64,000 nucleotides of DNA, taken from the NCBI RefSeq assembly GCF_907163085.1, contig NZ_CAJQTX010000009.1, forward strand, positions 1 through 64,000. The letters run 5' to 3'. Shown one piece after another: positions 24,859 through 34,182 of this stretch. The stretch is from Candidatus Accumulibacter sp. ACC003 (lineage in GTDB: Bacteria; Pseudomonadota; Gammaproteobacteria; Burkholderiales; Rhodocyclaceae). How positions within the stretch are numbered: the stretch's first letter is position 1; each line of letters opens with the position of its first letter. The translations under genes were made by a program, and so were the position numbers. Under the pieces are notes generated by a model. The model made no database searches. It was not told where the DNA came from and was given only the letters and a program-made list of their open reading frames with translations.

Positions 24859-26121
24859 TTATACGAAGATCGCCTTGAGGATATAGAAGATGATAGCCGC
24901 CAGAATCGCCCCGACCGGCACGGTGATGAACCACGAGACAATGATCCCGCCAATGACCCGCAGGTCGAGCGCACCGATACCGCGCGCCAGTCCGACACCC
25001 ATCACCGCACCGACCGCAATATGCGTGGTCGATACCGGCAAGCCGAGACCCGAAGCAAGGACCACGACGAACGACGCGGCGATCGTCGCGCAATAACCAC
25101 GCGTCGGCGTCAGCTCGGTGATCTTGTTGCCGATGGTGGCCATTACCTTGTAGCCATAGGTCGCCAGACCGATGACGATACCGATACCGCCAACGAACAA
25201 CATGAACGGCGTCACCGCCGACTTGGATGACACCTGTCCGGTCTCGATCAGCTGAATCACCGCGGCCATCGGGCCGATACCATTGGCAACGTCGTTCGAA
25301 CCATGCGCGAAAGCCATGGCCGCGCCGGTGAACACCATCAGCGGGATGAACAGCTTTTCGACGCTGGCGTAGTGGAAGTCCTTGTCCGCGCGTTCGTCGG
25401 TCTTGATGCGATTCATCATCACCTTGGCGACGATCGCCAGACCGACGCCGATAACCACCGCCAGGATCTGCCCCTCGGTCGCGCCGAGATGGATCTTGAT
25501 GTGCTTGAGGCCCTTGATGATGGTCACCAGCGAGACCAGCCAACCAACGAGGAACGCATAAAACGGTCCCCACTTGCGCGCCTGGCTGATCGGGTCCTCG
25601 GTGTTGAGGATCAGCTTGCGGATGCTCAAGGTCAGCAGCAGGGCAAAGAAGCCGCCAAGGACCGGCGAAACGAACCAGCTGGCGACGATCTCGCCCAGTT
25701 TGTCCCACTGCACCGCGTCCATACCGACCGCCGCGACGCCGACGCCGACGACCGCGCCTACGATCGAGTGCGTGGTGGACACCGGCCAGCCGCGCATGGT
25801 GGCGACCATCAGCCAGATCGCCGCCGCCAACAACGCGGCCAGCATGCCGAGCATCAGCAGCTCCGGTACCGGCTCGAAGACCTTGCCGTCGATGATCCCC
25901 TTCGAGATCGTCGACGCGACGCCGCCACCTGCCAGATAGGCACCGGCAAATTCCATGATGCCGGCCACGACGATGGCCTGCTTGACCGTGAGGGCCCCTG
26001 AACCGACCGAAGTACCCATGGCGTTAGCGACGTCATTGGCGCCGATTCCCCAGGTCATGTACAGACCGAAGGTATAAGCCAGAATTAAAAATATAGTTTG
26101 GTGTTGCGCAATAGTTTCCAT
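24859..26121 (-). CDS. pit: PiT family inorganic phosphate permease (pit1)
   Basis: A 420-residue polytopic permease with two inverted family repeats: GANDVANAMGTSVGSGAL near residue 27 and AHGSNDVANGIGP in the second half, plus two VSTTH motifs. About ten to twelve membrane helices surround a central hydrophilic loop with a Lys/Asp-rich KTDERADKDFHY. PiT proteins take up or release metal phosphate with protons; in polyphosphate accumulators efflux through Pit during anaerobic phases makes proton motive force. Encoded 104 bases after a DUF47 gene, its usual partner. AAGG precedes the ATG. Confidence 0.95.
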   Translation of the reverse strand: METIAQHQTIFLILAYTFGLYMTWGIGANDVANAMGTSVGSGALTVKQAIVVAGIMEFAGAYLAGGGVASTISKGIIDGKVFEPVPELLMLGMLAALLAAAIWLMVATMRGWPVSTTHSIVGAVVGVGVAAVGMDAVQWDKLGEIVASWFVSPVLGGFFALLLTLSIRKLILNTEDPISQARKWGPFYAFLVGWLVSLVTIIKGLKHIKIHLGATEGQILAVVIGVGLAIVAKVMMNRIKTDERADKDFHYASVEKLFIPLMVFTGAAMAFAHGSNDVANGIGPMAAVIQLIETGQVSSKSAVTPFMLFVGGIGIVIGLATYGYKVMATIGNKITELTPTRGYCATIAASFVVVLASGLGLPVSTTHIAVGAVMGVGLARGIGALDLRVIGGIIVSWFITVPVGAILAAIIFYILKAIFV

Positions 26122-26225
26122 CTTGCACCTTTAGAGGTAGTTTTTGGTGACACGTGAACGGCGGGCCCAGGATCGCGAACACTGGGCTACAGACGAGGTT
26201 TGCCGACCCTCTTGACTTGCTGCGA

Positions 26226-26906
26226 TCAGCGGGCGATCAGCAGACGCAAGCGGTCGCCGACCTTCTCGGCGTTATCGGCCAGATTGCCGACCCACTGGAT
26301 CAACTGGTACCAGAACATCACCGACACCGGCTTGATGCTGTCTTCCTGGGCAAACAGGATGCCACTGAGCGACATGCCCATCACGTCGGTATCGCTTTCC
26401 ATCTGGCCCAGTTCGAGGACCATGACGTTGACCCGGTCGACGTCACGTCCACGGAAACCCGTCTCGAGCAGTTCGTCGAGTTCTTCGATGATCTTGTGCG
26501 CCTGTTCGCAGGTCTCGGCGCAGCGCGTAACGAACCTCATCAGCGGCTCGGCCATCCCTGGCGGCACTTCCATCTTGCGTTCGACGAGCAGGCCGGCGAT
26601 GTCCTGCGCGGTATCGGCGATGGAGTCCTGCATCGCCAGAAGCTCCAGCAGGTCGCGTCGGTCAACGGCCAGCAACATACTTCTCGGCAGGTGATCGCGT
26701 AGATCGTTCTTGAGCGCGTCGGCTTCGCCTTCCTTGACAAAAATCTTGTCTTTCTGCGCTTCGACTTGCGCCCAGTCCTGCTCGATCACGGCACTGAACA
26801 GAGCCGGCACCTCGGCGACGCACTCGGTTACGATGCGCATGTGTTTCTGCATGGGTTTGAAAGGTGACTTGCCGAACAAGGCCGCCATCGGATTGGTGGA
26901 TAACAT
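26226..26906 (-). CDS. DUF47/PhoU-like partner of pit1
   Basis: A 226-residue helical protein of the TIGR00153/DUF47 family, which resembles PhoU and is almost always encoded with a PiT permease. The PhoU-type acidic motif region is visible in LAMQDSIADTAQDIAGLL, and the C terminus IQWVGNLADNAEKVGDRLR is characteristic. Likely a regulator of permease activity. The start MLSTNPMAALFG follows GGAGGAAAG; the frame extends 23 codons upstream without a site. First gene of the pit1 operon. Confidence 0.92.
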   Translation of the reverse strand: MLSTNPMAALFGKSPFKPMQKHMRIVTECVAEVPALFSAVIEQDWAQVEAQKDKIFVKEGEADALKNDLRDHLPRSMLLAVDRRDLLELLAMQDSIADTAQDIAGLLVERKMEVPPGMAEPLMRFVTRCAETCEQAHKIIEELDELLETGFRGRDVDRVNVMVLELGQMESDTDVMGMSLSGILFAQEDSIKPVSVMFWYQLIQWVGNLADNAEKVGDRLRLLIAR

Positions 26907-27455
26907 CTTTCCTCCGCTATCGTTGATAAGAAAACTGAAAAAATGCCCTTGTGCAGCGCGAACGAAGATCCGCAAAGCAGCTCGCTCAGCGCCTTACAAA
27001 AGCTTAAAAGTCCGTTACAAATTGTAGTCTCAAATGCCTCCTAAAGGGCAACCCGAAGCATTGTTTTTTTTGCAAGTACCAGAAAACGTGAATTTTTTTC
27101 GCCACTCGGCGAAAAATTGGCGGCCTGGCGGCAGCGCTCGGAGACCATATATGCGACTTGGGAAAGACGCACCACTATGGTGCACTCGAAGTATGCGCCC
27201 GACCCGACGGGCGGCTCTGCGAGCAGCGCGACGCTTCCCAACAGAGCTTGCGTCGGTGCGTTCAGAAGGCGGACTTGCCGCGATGGGGGCGGCGTTGTTT
27301 TCTGGCAGTGCGCCGTTCTATTGACCACCGGGCCACCGCAGCGACGTTCGTCGCCTTGCCGCGGCGCTTGCCTGCGCCACCAGCACCTCGCGCTCAAACG
27401 GTCACGGGCGCGGGCGCCACAAGGCAGCAAGCGACTGCCGCCCCGCAGCTGCGAT
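26907..27455. other. Leader region of the pit1 operon, no supported gene
   Basis: About 550 bases, AT-richer than neighbours at 26980-27120. It holds a minus-strand TACAAT (27026-27021) inside the palindrome TTACAAATTGTA, a possible -10 with a 110-base leader, and the perfect palindrome TTTTTCGCC-ACTC-GGCGAAAAA at 27095-27116. No Pho box could be recognised. Confidence 0.5.
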
Positions 27456-27950
27456 TCACGACATCAACTTGCCACCCGGTAGCTCGCTTTGCAGACTCTC
27501 CGCCAGGCGCGGCAGGTCCTGGTAGCCTTCCAGGCGAATGCCACGATTGTTTTTGAGCAACAACTGAATGTGCCGAAGCTTGCCCCAGCGCTTGAACAAA
27601 CGGAGCGCGGTCACCTGCTCGAGCTCCAGCTCGGTCCATTTGCCGGCGGTCAGGAAGCGCAGCTTGCCCGGCCGCGCCGGTCTGCCACGCGCGCTTACTT
27701 TGCCCGGCACCAGCTCCAGGCAGTGATCGCCAATCAAACGCAAGTAGCGCAAGAGAAAGAACACGTTGGCCAGATTCGCCGCGCCCAGCAGCGAAGCAAC
27801 CGACCACAGCAGGAAGCCCCCGTAGCGCTCGGGGTCCTGCTGGTGCTCGAAGGCGACTGTGGCAATGATCGCGCCGCTGAACAGCAGACCCCAACCGACG
27901 TTGATCCAGCGTCGGCGCTTTTCTTCCTTACCTACCACGAAACGTTCCAT
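27456..27950 (-). CDS. Membrane protein with PH-like cytoplasmic domain, function unknown
   Basis: A 164-residue protein with two adjacent membrane helices (about residues 15-35 and 45-65) and a C-terminal soluble part of alternating beta strands (CLELVPGKVSARGR, KLRFLTAGKWTELELEQV, IQLLLKNNRGIRLEGY) that looks like a bacterial PH-like domain. No named family recognised. Three ATG codons stand in a row (27956, 27953, 27950); CAGG before the first gives the third the best spacing. Confidence 0.7.
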   Translation of the reverse strand: MERFVVGKEEKRRRWINVGWGLLFSGAIIATVAFEHQQDPERYGGFLLWSVASLLGAANLANVFFLLRYLRLIGDHCLELVPGKVSARGRPARPGKLRFLTAGKWTELELEQVTALRLFKRWGKLRHIQLLLKNNRGIRLEGYQDLPRLAESLQSELPGGKLMS

Positions 27951-28034
27951 CATCATCCTGTCAGTTATTCATCAATCGAGAAATATCCGCTCGATTGCGC
28001 CCCGCCAACGACCCTCATCTGGCCGCAAAGCCGT

Positions 28035-29348
28035 TTATCCGGCCTTCGGATGCCAGCCGACAATCAGCAGCAGCGCAAAGTAGCCGGCGAGATAGGCAAC
28101 CGGAATATGCCAGCCATGCCGCAGCCATTTGCCGACCGATTTGGCTTCGGGAAAGAGGCTCGCCAGCGCCACCCCCGCCGAAGATCCGAACCACAGCATC
28201 GAGCCGCCGTAACCCACGGCAAAGGCGAGAAAATCCCAGTCGTAGCCACCCTGCTTCAAGGCCAGCGCGGTAAGCGGAATATTGTCGAAAACCGATGACA
28301 CGAAACCCAGGCCAAGGGTCGTCTGCCACGAAGCCAGCGGCAACTTTTCGACTGGCATCATCGATGCGCAAGCGACCAGGGAGAGCAGAAAAACACACCC
28401 CTTGAAAGCGTCCGGCAACAAACGCCATTCCGGTTTGCGAAGCGGCGCTGCGAGCAGTAAGGCCAGCCACACGGCAACGCCAAGAAATGGGAAGTGATCG
28501 GCATAGGCAGCGAAGTTCAGGTTGACTGTGACGTTGGTGGCGACGGCGGCAAGCAGCATGAAGCCGACGACGCCAAGGCGGACCCAGTCGATGTGATGCG
28601 CCGCGTGCAAGTCGCGCACGATCGGTTGGTGGCGATGTTGCTGCAGCGACGCCGGGATGGCGAACACCACCAGCGCCACGACGGCGGCGACATACGCCGG
28701 CATGACCTCGAACGGACTGATGCCGGCGATCCAGATCATCGTTGTTGTCGTGTCGCCGACCACACTACCCGCGCCACCAGCGTTCGAAGCGGCCACGATG
28801 GCCGCCAGGTAGCCGGGGTGTAGCCGGCGCCTGAAGACGCCAGCGGCGATGGTGCCGCCGATCAGCGCAGCGGCGATATTGTCCAGGAAGCCGGAGAGAG
28901 TCCAGATGATCAGCAACAGCACAAAGGGCCCGAGCCAGCTTGACGGCAGCAAGCTGGGCAGGGCATCGGGAGCACCACTATCCTCGAAATGGCGCGCCAG
29001 CAGAGCAAAACCAAGCAACAGGCAGAGCAAGTTGACCAACAGAACCCATTCGTGCCCCATGTGGGCGACAAAACCGGCGAAGCCATCACCGCTCTTGAAA
29101 CCGGTGAACACGATTTTGTACACCGAGATCACTACCAGACCGCCCAGCGCCACCTTGACCACCTGATGATGGAACAGGGCAACGCCGAGCAGCGTGATTC
29201 CGAACAGCACAAAATCAACCGGGACGCCAAACACTTCCGGCCCGTCCGCCGCCTGCGCCGGCGACGCAAGAAACAGCAGAGCGGCGACCGCCAGCAGGCG
29301 GCAGCACGACGCACGGCGAACTATGGTGGATATCACAAGCCCCCCCAT
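28035..29348 (-). CDS. Ion transporter of the NhaD/citrate (IT) superfamily
   Basis: About 437 residues, with a cleavable signal-like start (CCRLLAVAALLFLASPAQA) and eleven or so membrane segments. Two helical hairpin motifs mark the superfamily: SGFLDNIAAALIGGTIAAGV with ASNAGGAGSVVGDTTTTM, and in the second half SSVFDNIPLTALAL with YGGSMLWFGSSAGVALA. These resemble NhaD sodium/proton antiporters and related tricarboxylate carriers. A sodium role would suit the sodium-pumping decarboxylase at the left of the window, but the substrate is not shown. The start is unsure: ATG 29348 is very close to its AAGG, and GTG 29336 with a G-rich site is an alternative. Confidence 0.8.
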   Translation of the reverse strand: MGGLVISTIVRRASCCRLLAVAALLFLASPAQAADGPEVFGVPVDFVLFGITLLGVALFHHQVVKVALGGLVVISVYKIVFTGFKSGDGFAGFVAHMGHEWVLLVNLLCLLLGFALLARHFEDSGAPDALPSLLPSSWLGPFVLLLIIWTLSGFLDNIAAALIGGTIAAGVFRRRLHPGYLAAIVAASNAGGAGSVVGDTTTTMIWIAGISPFEVMPAYVAAVVALVVFAIPASLQQHRHQPIVRDLHAAHHIDWVRLGVVGFMLLAAVATNVTVNLNFAAYADHFPFLGVAVWLALLLAAPLRKPEWRLLPDAFKGCVFLLSLVACASMMPVEKLPLASWQTTLGLGFVSSVFDNIPLTALALKQGGYDWDFLAFAVGYGGSMLWFGSSAGVALASLFPEAKSVGKWLRHGWHIPVAYLAGYFALLLIVGWHPKAG

Positions 29349-29479
29349 CCTTGAAGGCGCTATGGTAACCTTGCCGGTTATCATTGGGTGAGTCAAGCAG
29401 GCCATTTCTCGGCAATCTGGCGTCAACAATCGCCCCCGCGCCAGTCACAATCGGGTCCACACCGCTGAAGGAATTTGCC

Positions 29480-29905
29480 ATGCACAAAGTGCTTGTCGCC
29501 GTCGATGGCTCAGCCGCCGCAAACCGTGCCGTGCGGCACATCGCCGCGCTGGCCAAACTCTATCACTCGATTGAGGCCGTGCTGCTCAACGTCCAGCCCG
29601 CAGTCGACGACTGGGAAGTGCGCCGCTTCCTGACCGGGAGTGAAGTTGCCGCGATGGAGGAAACGCGGGGCGGCGACGTCCTGCAGCAGAGTCGCGACGT
29701 ACTGCAAACTGCCGGCATATCTTGCACGCCGATCGTGGAGATCGGGCCGACTGCCGAAACCATCGCCCGCGTCGCCCGCGAGCAGAATTGTGATGGCATC
29801 GTGATGGGCAGCCGCGGCCTCGGCGCGGTATCCAGCACCATCCTCGGCTCGGTAAGCAGCCGCGTCCTGCGCCTTAGCGAGCTGCCTATCACCCTGGTCA
29901 AGTAA
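29480..29905 (+). CDS. Universal stress protein UspA family
   Basis: A 141-residue single UspA domain. The start MHKVLVAVDGSAAANRAV and the C-terminal ATP-binding motif GSRGLGAVSSTILGSVSSRV (G-2x-G-9x-G-S) are clear, so it is of the ATP-binding type. GAAGGA precedes the ATG; the frame extends 32 codons upstream without a site. Divergent from the transporter gene; it sits between two phosphate transport clusters. Confidence 0.93.
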   Translation: MHKVLVAVDGSAAANRAVRHIAALAKLYHSIEAVLLNVQPAVDDWEVRRFLTGSEVAAMEETRGGDVLQQSRDVLQTAGISCTPIVEIGPTAETIARVAREQNCDGIVMGSRGLGAVSSTILGSVSSRVLRLSELPITLVK

Positions 29906-30178
29906 GCGCCAGGGAAGCCTAACGGGGATCGCGCCGACGACACCAACGCGGCGCCATGCGGTCGCCGCCGACTTGCTTCGGAATGACCGGAAAAGAACGG
30001 CCTTACAGCCGCTGGAAACAGCCGGAAGTGGTCGTCACTACCGGCTGCCCCACTGGTGCAGGACCAAACCAAGAGGTCCGGGATGGCCTTTGTTCGTCAA
30101 GCAAAATTGCCAAGGCAAGCGCGCGCACAGCCAACGACCAGCTGCCGCACGGTTCAGGTCCTCGGACGCGGCTATTTT

Positions 30179-30814
30179 TCAGGAATTCTGGAGCAGGATC
30201 TCTTCAACTGTCTGCGCTGACTTCTTGCTGGCTCGCAGAACCTTCTCCTGCAGGGCATAGAACTGACGCATCCGCATCGCTCGCAGCGCGGCAGCCTCGT
30301 CGCCCTCAGTCGCGAACAAGCTCTTGATCGCCTTGTAAATGACGGCGACAGACTTCTCTTCGATGCGCTCTATTTCAACGCACAGGTTGACGGTCTCCTG
30401 GCTGCGCTCCCTTTCCTTCAACGAGGCGATGGCACGAGCAAGACGCGTGCAGGCGTCGACGGTCATCGAAGCGAGTTCGCGCGCCTCGGTATTCGACTCG
30501 CTGATGTTGTAGATGGTAACCGCCTGTGCGACATCCTGAACCGCGTTCATCACATTGTCGATATCGATCGTCAGTGCGTAAACCTGCTCACGGTTAAGTG
30601 GCGTGACGAAGGACTTGTGCAGCATCGTCAGCAGAGCGGCCTTGATCTGGTCCGCACTCGCCTCGTTCATGTTGATTTCCTCGATCAGCGCGGCAACGTC
30701 GTGCTTGCTGACCCCCAGACTGGTAACCAGGCGCAGCATGGCGCTGGCACCGGCCAGAACGCGCTCGCTGTGCGCCTCGAGAAGTTCAAAAAATTCAGTC
30801 CGCTTCGGTAACAT
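30179..30814 (-). CDS. DUF47/PhoU-like protein downstream of pit2
   Basis: A 211-residue helical DUF47 protein. It is a clear paralogue of the protein encoded at 31948-32586: both begin with a short MLPKR/MPQRR-EFFELLEAH-type segment and end QTVEEILLQNS / KMIEEILIENS. Likely a PhoU-like modulator of the Pit permease. GAGGGAGGTTTT before the ATG is a strong site. It is third in the DUF47-pit2-DUF47 cluster, separated from pit2 by a GC-rich hairpin. Confidence 0.9.
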   Translation of the reverse strand: MLPKRTEFFELLEAHSERVLAGASAMLRLVTSLGVSKHDVAALIEEINMNEASADQIKAALLTMLHKSFVTPLNREQVYALTIDIDNVMNAVQDVAQAVTIYNISESNTEARELASMTVDACTRLARAIASLKERERSQETVNLCVEIERIEEKSVAVIYKAIKSLFATEGDEAAALRAMRMRQFYALQEKVLRASKKSAQTVEEILLQNS

Positions 30815-30871
30815 AAAACCTCCCTCAATATTCGGTTGCAACTCTTGTAACCAGTGATGACTGGCTCAAAG

Positions 30872-30894
30872 GGACGCCCCTTCGCGGGGCGTCC
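30872..30894. terminator. Strong hairpin between pit2 and the downstream DUF47 gene
   Basis: GGACGCCCC and GGGGCGTCC pair perfectly around TTCGC. On the minus strand only CTTTGAG follows, so termination may be partial, lowering expression of the distal DUF47 gene. Confidence 0.55.
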
Positions 30895-30920
30895 ATCGCT
30901 ATCAACGGCTCGCCGCGGAC

Positions 30921-31934
30921 CTACAGAAACTTCGTCCCGATATACCAGAAGATCGCCGCGATCAGTCCGGCAGCGGGAATCGTCAACACCCACGCGACCA
31001 GCAGGTTGGCAGTGATTGCCCAACGCACCGCCTTGACGTCGGTCGCCGCACCGACACCGATGATGGCGCCGGTGATGGTGTGCGTCGTCGACACCGGAAT
31101 ACCACCCAGAGTCGCCATCGCCAGAGTGACTGCGCCACCCATCGACGCACACGAGCCGCTGACGGCATTGAGCTTGGTGATCTTGGTTCCCATCGTTTTG
31201 ACGATTCGCCAACCGCCGAGATAGGTACCCCAGGAAATCATGAAATAGCAGCCGTAGATCACCCAGGTTGGCAGCGTCCCGACGTCCTTGGTTGCCACGC
31301 CAGCGGTGATCATCAGCAGCCAGATGATGCCGATTGTCTTCTGCGCATCGTTACCGCCGTGCGCCAGGCTGTAGGCACCGGCAGCGAACAACTGCGCTCC
31401 CTTGAACCACTTGCCGGCCTGATACGGCGACTGGTTTCGGAAGACCCAGGCCACCAGTACCATTAGCAGACCGCCGATAATCACCCCCACCAGTGGCGAA
31501 ATGATGATAAACGCGAGGATCTTCCCGAAACCCTCCCAGACAATCGGCGCGCCCGAGCCAGCCTTGGCCATCGTCGCGCCAACCAGACCACCGACCAGTG
31601 CGTGCGATGACGACGACGGGATGCCGTAGTACCAGGTGATGATGTTCCACGCCAAGGCGCCGATCAAGGCCCCGAAAATCACGTAATAATCGACAAAGCT
31701 CGGGTCAACCGTGCCCTTGCCGATGGTCGCCGCCACCTTGAGTTGGAAAACCCACAGGGCGGCAAAGTTGAAGAACGCGGCAAACAACACCGCTTGTTTC
31801 GGGGTCAGGGCACCGGTCGCGACGATCGTCGAGATGGAGTTCGCGCCATCGTGAAACCCGTTCATGAAGTCGAACGCAAACGCGATTGCTATCAGCAACG
31901 CGAGCGTCCAGATGCTCATATTTAGGCCTTCCAT
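30921..31934 (-). CDS. pit: PiT family inorganic phosphate permease (pit2)
   Basis: A 337-residue permease of the shorter PiT class. The repeat motifs are GFHDGANSISTIVATGAL and LAHGGNDAQKTIG, with IPVSTTHTITGA near the C terminus; the central loop is short compared with pit1. The two Pit proteins are only distantly alike, so they are not a recent duplication. The preceding DUF47 gene ends 14 bases upstream. Two starts are possible: 31934 (AGAGGT eight bases before) and 31919 (GAAGG eight bases before). Confidence 0.94.
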   Translation of the reverse strand: MEGLNMSIWTLALLIAIAFAFDFMNGFHDGANSISTIVATGALTPKQAVLFAAFFNFAALWVFQLKVAATIGKGTVDPSFVDYYVIFGALIGALAWNIITWYYGIPSSSSHALVGGLVGATMAKAGSGAPIVWEGFGKILAFIIISPLVGVIIGGLLMVLVAWVFRNQSPYQAGKWFKGAQLFAAGAYSLAHGGNDAQKTIGIIWLLMITAGVATKDVGTLPTWVIYGCYFMISWGTYLGGWRIVKTMGTKITKLNAVSGSCASMGGAVTLAMATLGGIPVSTTHTITGAIIGVGAATDVKAVRWAITANLLVAWVLTIPAAGLIAAIFWYIGTKFL

Positions 31935-31947
31935 TTTGCGCTACCTC

Positions 31948-32586
31948 TCAGGAGTTTTCGATCAGGATCTCTTCGATCATCTTCGCCGCTTCCTGGCAAG
32001 AGTCGAGAACGGCTTCCTGAAGCGAGTAGAACTCCTTCATCTTCATCGTCTCCCAGATATTGGCGCCGTCCTGGAACAAGGCGGTAATCGCCTTGTGCTG
32101 CACTTTGTCGGCCTTGGACTCGATGTCCTCGATCTCCTTGCACAGATTCAGTGTTTCCGCGCCACGCGCCTTGTCGCCCAAAGCCATGACTGCGCGGCTG
32201 AGGCGCATGCAGGCGTCAGCACCCAAGGACGCCATTTCGCGCGCTTCAACCGTCGACTGCTTTATCCCGTACATACCGACGGCATTGGCGACGCTTTGCA
32301 GGACATTAAGCGTCGTGTCGAGGTCGGTAATCAGCGCGTGGATCTGGTCGCGGTTGATCGGCGTCGTAAACGACTGATGCAGCCGGCCGATTACCTTGGC
32401 CTTGATCTGGTCGCCCTGTTGCTCGTGCTGATTGACTTCCGCGACCAGCGCCGCCGAGTCCGAACTGCCGTCGCCAAGGCCATTGATCAGACGCAGGGTC
32501 GCATTCGCCCCAGCGACAACCTGTTCCGCGTGCGCAGCAAGCAGCTCGAAAAATTCCCTGCGCTGCGGCATTAGACTACTAAACAT
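31948..32586 (-). CDS. DUF47/PhoU-like protein upstream of pit2
   Basis: A 212-residue helical DUF47 protein, first in the pit2 cluster. It contains the family's LITDLDTTLNVLQSVANAV and KEIEDIESKADKVQHKAI segments, the latter the acidic metal-binding type motif of PhoU proteins. Start MFSSLMPQRREFF is preceded by GGGGG eight bases upstream; an ATG five codons earlier is possible. Tight spacing to pit2 suggests a regulatory partner of the permease. Confidence 0.92.
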   Translation of the reverse strand: MFSSLMPQRREFFELLAAHAEQVVAGANATLRLINGLGDGSSDSAALVAEVNQHEQQGDQIKAKVIGRLHQSFTTPINRDQIHALITDLDTTLNVLQSVANAVGMYGIKQSTVEAREMASLGADACMRLSRAVMALGDKARGAETLNLCKEIEDIESKADKVQHKAITALFQDGANIWETMKMKEFYSLQEAVLDSCQEAAKMIEEILIENS

Positions 32587-32817
32587 ACCAGTTACCCCCA
32601 TTAATAGTGGGCGCTCCCCAGAGCCCCCCTCAGTCAAAATTCAACGCCGAGTGATCATCGGCACTCTTTTCACGAACGCACAAAATACGGGCAATGAATG
32701 ACCCTGGCCGCCCCTTCGCGGCCGGACGTCCATCACCTTAACGGCGAGGACTCCGGGGTGTTTTCATTGCCCGACTACCTGATCGTTTCGATCAGCCCAA
32801 CATCCAGCCTTGTAGTG

Positions 32818-33475
32818 CTACTTCTTGCCTTTTTTTCGCCTCCTGTCTTTCTTGCCGCCCTTGCCTTTCGTCGCCACAGGCAACGAGCCCAACAGCTTCT
32901 GCATTTGCTCCAGCTTCTGCTCAGCGAAGGTACGCACGCCAGCGCGCAGAATATCCGACGTGCTTGCCGCCCAACCCGCGGCCCTGGACAATTCGTCGCG
33001 CAGGGCGTCAATCGCCGCCTCTTCACTCTTCAGCAACTCGACCGAGTAGCGCACGAGTTTGTCGCGCTTCTGCTTGACCACCTTCTCCAACCGCTCTACC
33101 GGCTCCACTTCGACTGCGCCAGCCGCTTTCGTTCGCCCCGGTGTGGACTTTACTGCGGCCGATGCAGCCACGGGCTCAACTGCGGCCGCCTTGGCGGCCG
33201 CCGGTCCTGGCGTTCCGGCAGGCACTTTTGCTGCCGTTGCCGGTGCTTTCGCAGCGGATCTGGTGGCCCCCCTCGCCGCGGCCTTGCGTGGCGGAGTGCT
33301 GGCAGAGGCGACAGGCGCGCTGGCAGTTTCAACAGCCGCGGGAGCTTCAATTGGCGCCGTGGTCCCGAGCGGCGCGTCGGTCGCCGCCAGACGATCGGCC
33401 AGTGAATCGTCCTCTTTCTTCAGACTGGCGCGCAGGGCCGTCTTGTTGGTGCTGGTGCGAGGGGGGGGGGGTCAT
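32818..33475 (-). pseudogene. Ala/Pro/Lys-rich partner of ParA, frame broken at a C11 tract
   Basis: A gene whose ATG (33475-33473) overlaps the stop of the ParA gene as TGATG. After ATG A comes a run of 11 C. Read as given, the frame ends at a TGA after 42 codons. With 10 or 13 C it is open for 218 residues to 32818, exactly divisible by three. The long frame is open right up to the tract and reads KKEDDSLADRLAAT, then an Ala/Pro-rich disordered region, then a helical, charged segment (VERLEKVVKQKRDKLVRYSV to FAEQKLEQMQKLL), and a very basic C terminus. Either a phase-variable gene in the off state or a base-count error. The family is unknown to me; it looks like a ParA cargo adaptor or phasin-like protein. 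Confidence 0.65.
33461..33471. repeat. Homopolymeric G11/C11 tract
   Basis: Eleven G on the plus strand, at codons 2-5 of the gene downstream of parA. The tract length sets the reading frame of that gene. Confidence 0.92.
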
Positions 33476-34182
33476 CACTTTTCTCCCAGTTGTTTGAGAA
33501 CTTCCGCGGTCAACCTACGAACTTCTTTCTGAGCAGATTCGGCGCCGGAACCGAGCTGAAAAACGGATGCTCCGATCACCGCACTTTGCGCGTAGGCGTT
33601 ACGCTGGCAGAGCATCGCATCAAGGATTGGCAAGGTGAATTCATGCAGCAGTTCAAGGACATCAGTAGCCAGTGCGGTATTCTGTACGCGGTTGGGAAGA
33701 ATGCACCCGTGCAGGCGATGGCTCTGCTCCATGCGATTGAGGATCAGTCGCTCGACGGCCAGCGTCGACCACAGATCGGTCGGGCTTGGTACCGCCGGAA
33801 TCAGCGCCAGATGCGCCACCGCCAGCGCCGCCAGGGTCGACGGGTGATAGATCGACGGCGGTGTGTCGAGGACGACATAGTCGGCCTCTCGCTGCAGTTC
33901 GCCGACGTGCTTGATCAGTTCGAGGCCCGACATCTTGCGCACGTCGAGCTGCAGATCCGAGTCGAGCAGAGGCGCCGACTCGGCCCAGCGAAACGCACTC
34001 TCCTGAGGGTCCAGATCGACCAGCAGCACCGAAGCGCCCAGGGCATGGAAACCGCCAGCCAGCTGCATGGCCACCGTGGTCTTGCCGGCGCCACCCTTTT
34101 GCGAGACGACGGCGACGACCCGACCCAATGACGAAGCCATCGATCCAGCCGCGGAGGACGAGTTGTTGAGGTAGGTGTGCAT
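33475..34182 (-). CDS. ParA/MinD-type ATPase
   Basis: A 235-residue ParA-family ATPase with deviant Walker A KGGAGKTT (residues 29-36, signature lysine K29), Walker A' LVDLDPQ (54-60) and Walker B-like VVLDTPPS. It lacks the DNA-binding N terminus of plasmid ParA and there is no parB beside it; such orphan ParAs position protein cargo on the nucleoid. It is coupled by a TGATG overlap to a disordered basic partner, the common layout of cargo-positioning pairs. Starts at 34191 (TTG), 34182 (ATG) and 34140 (ATG) are possible; none has a good binding site. Confidence 0.85.
   Translation of the reverse strand: MHTYLNNSSSAAGSMASSLGRVVAVVSQKGGAGKTTVAMQLAGGFHALGASVLLVDLDPQESAFRWAESAPLLDSDLQLDVRKMSGLELIKHVGELQREADYVVLDTPPSIYHPSTLAALAVAHLALIPAVPSPTDLWSTLAVERLILNRMEQSHRLHGCILPNRVQNTALATDVLELLHEFTLPILDAMLCQRNAYAQSAVIGASVFQLGSGAESAQKEVRRLTAEVLKQLGEK

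Noticed and set aside
27095-27116. AT-rich palindrome as an intrinsic terminator
   Set aside because: The T and A runs are inside the stem arms and no T run follows on either strand; no gene ends nearby. Kept only as a feature of the pit1 leader.
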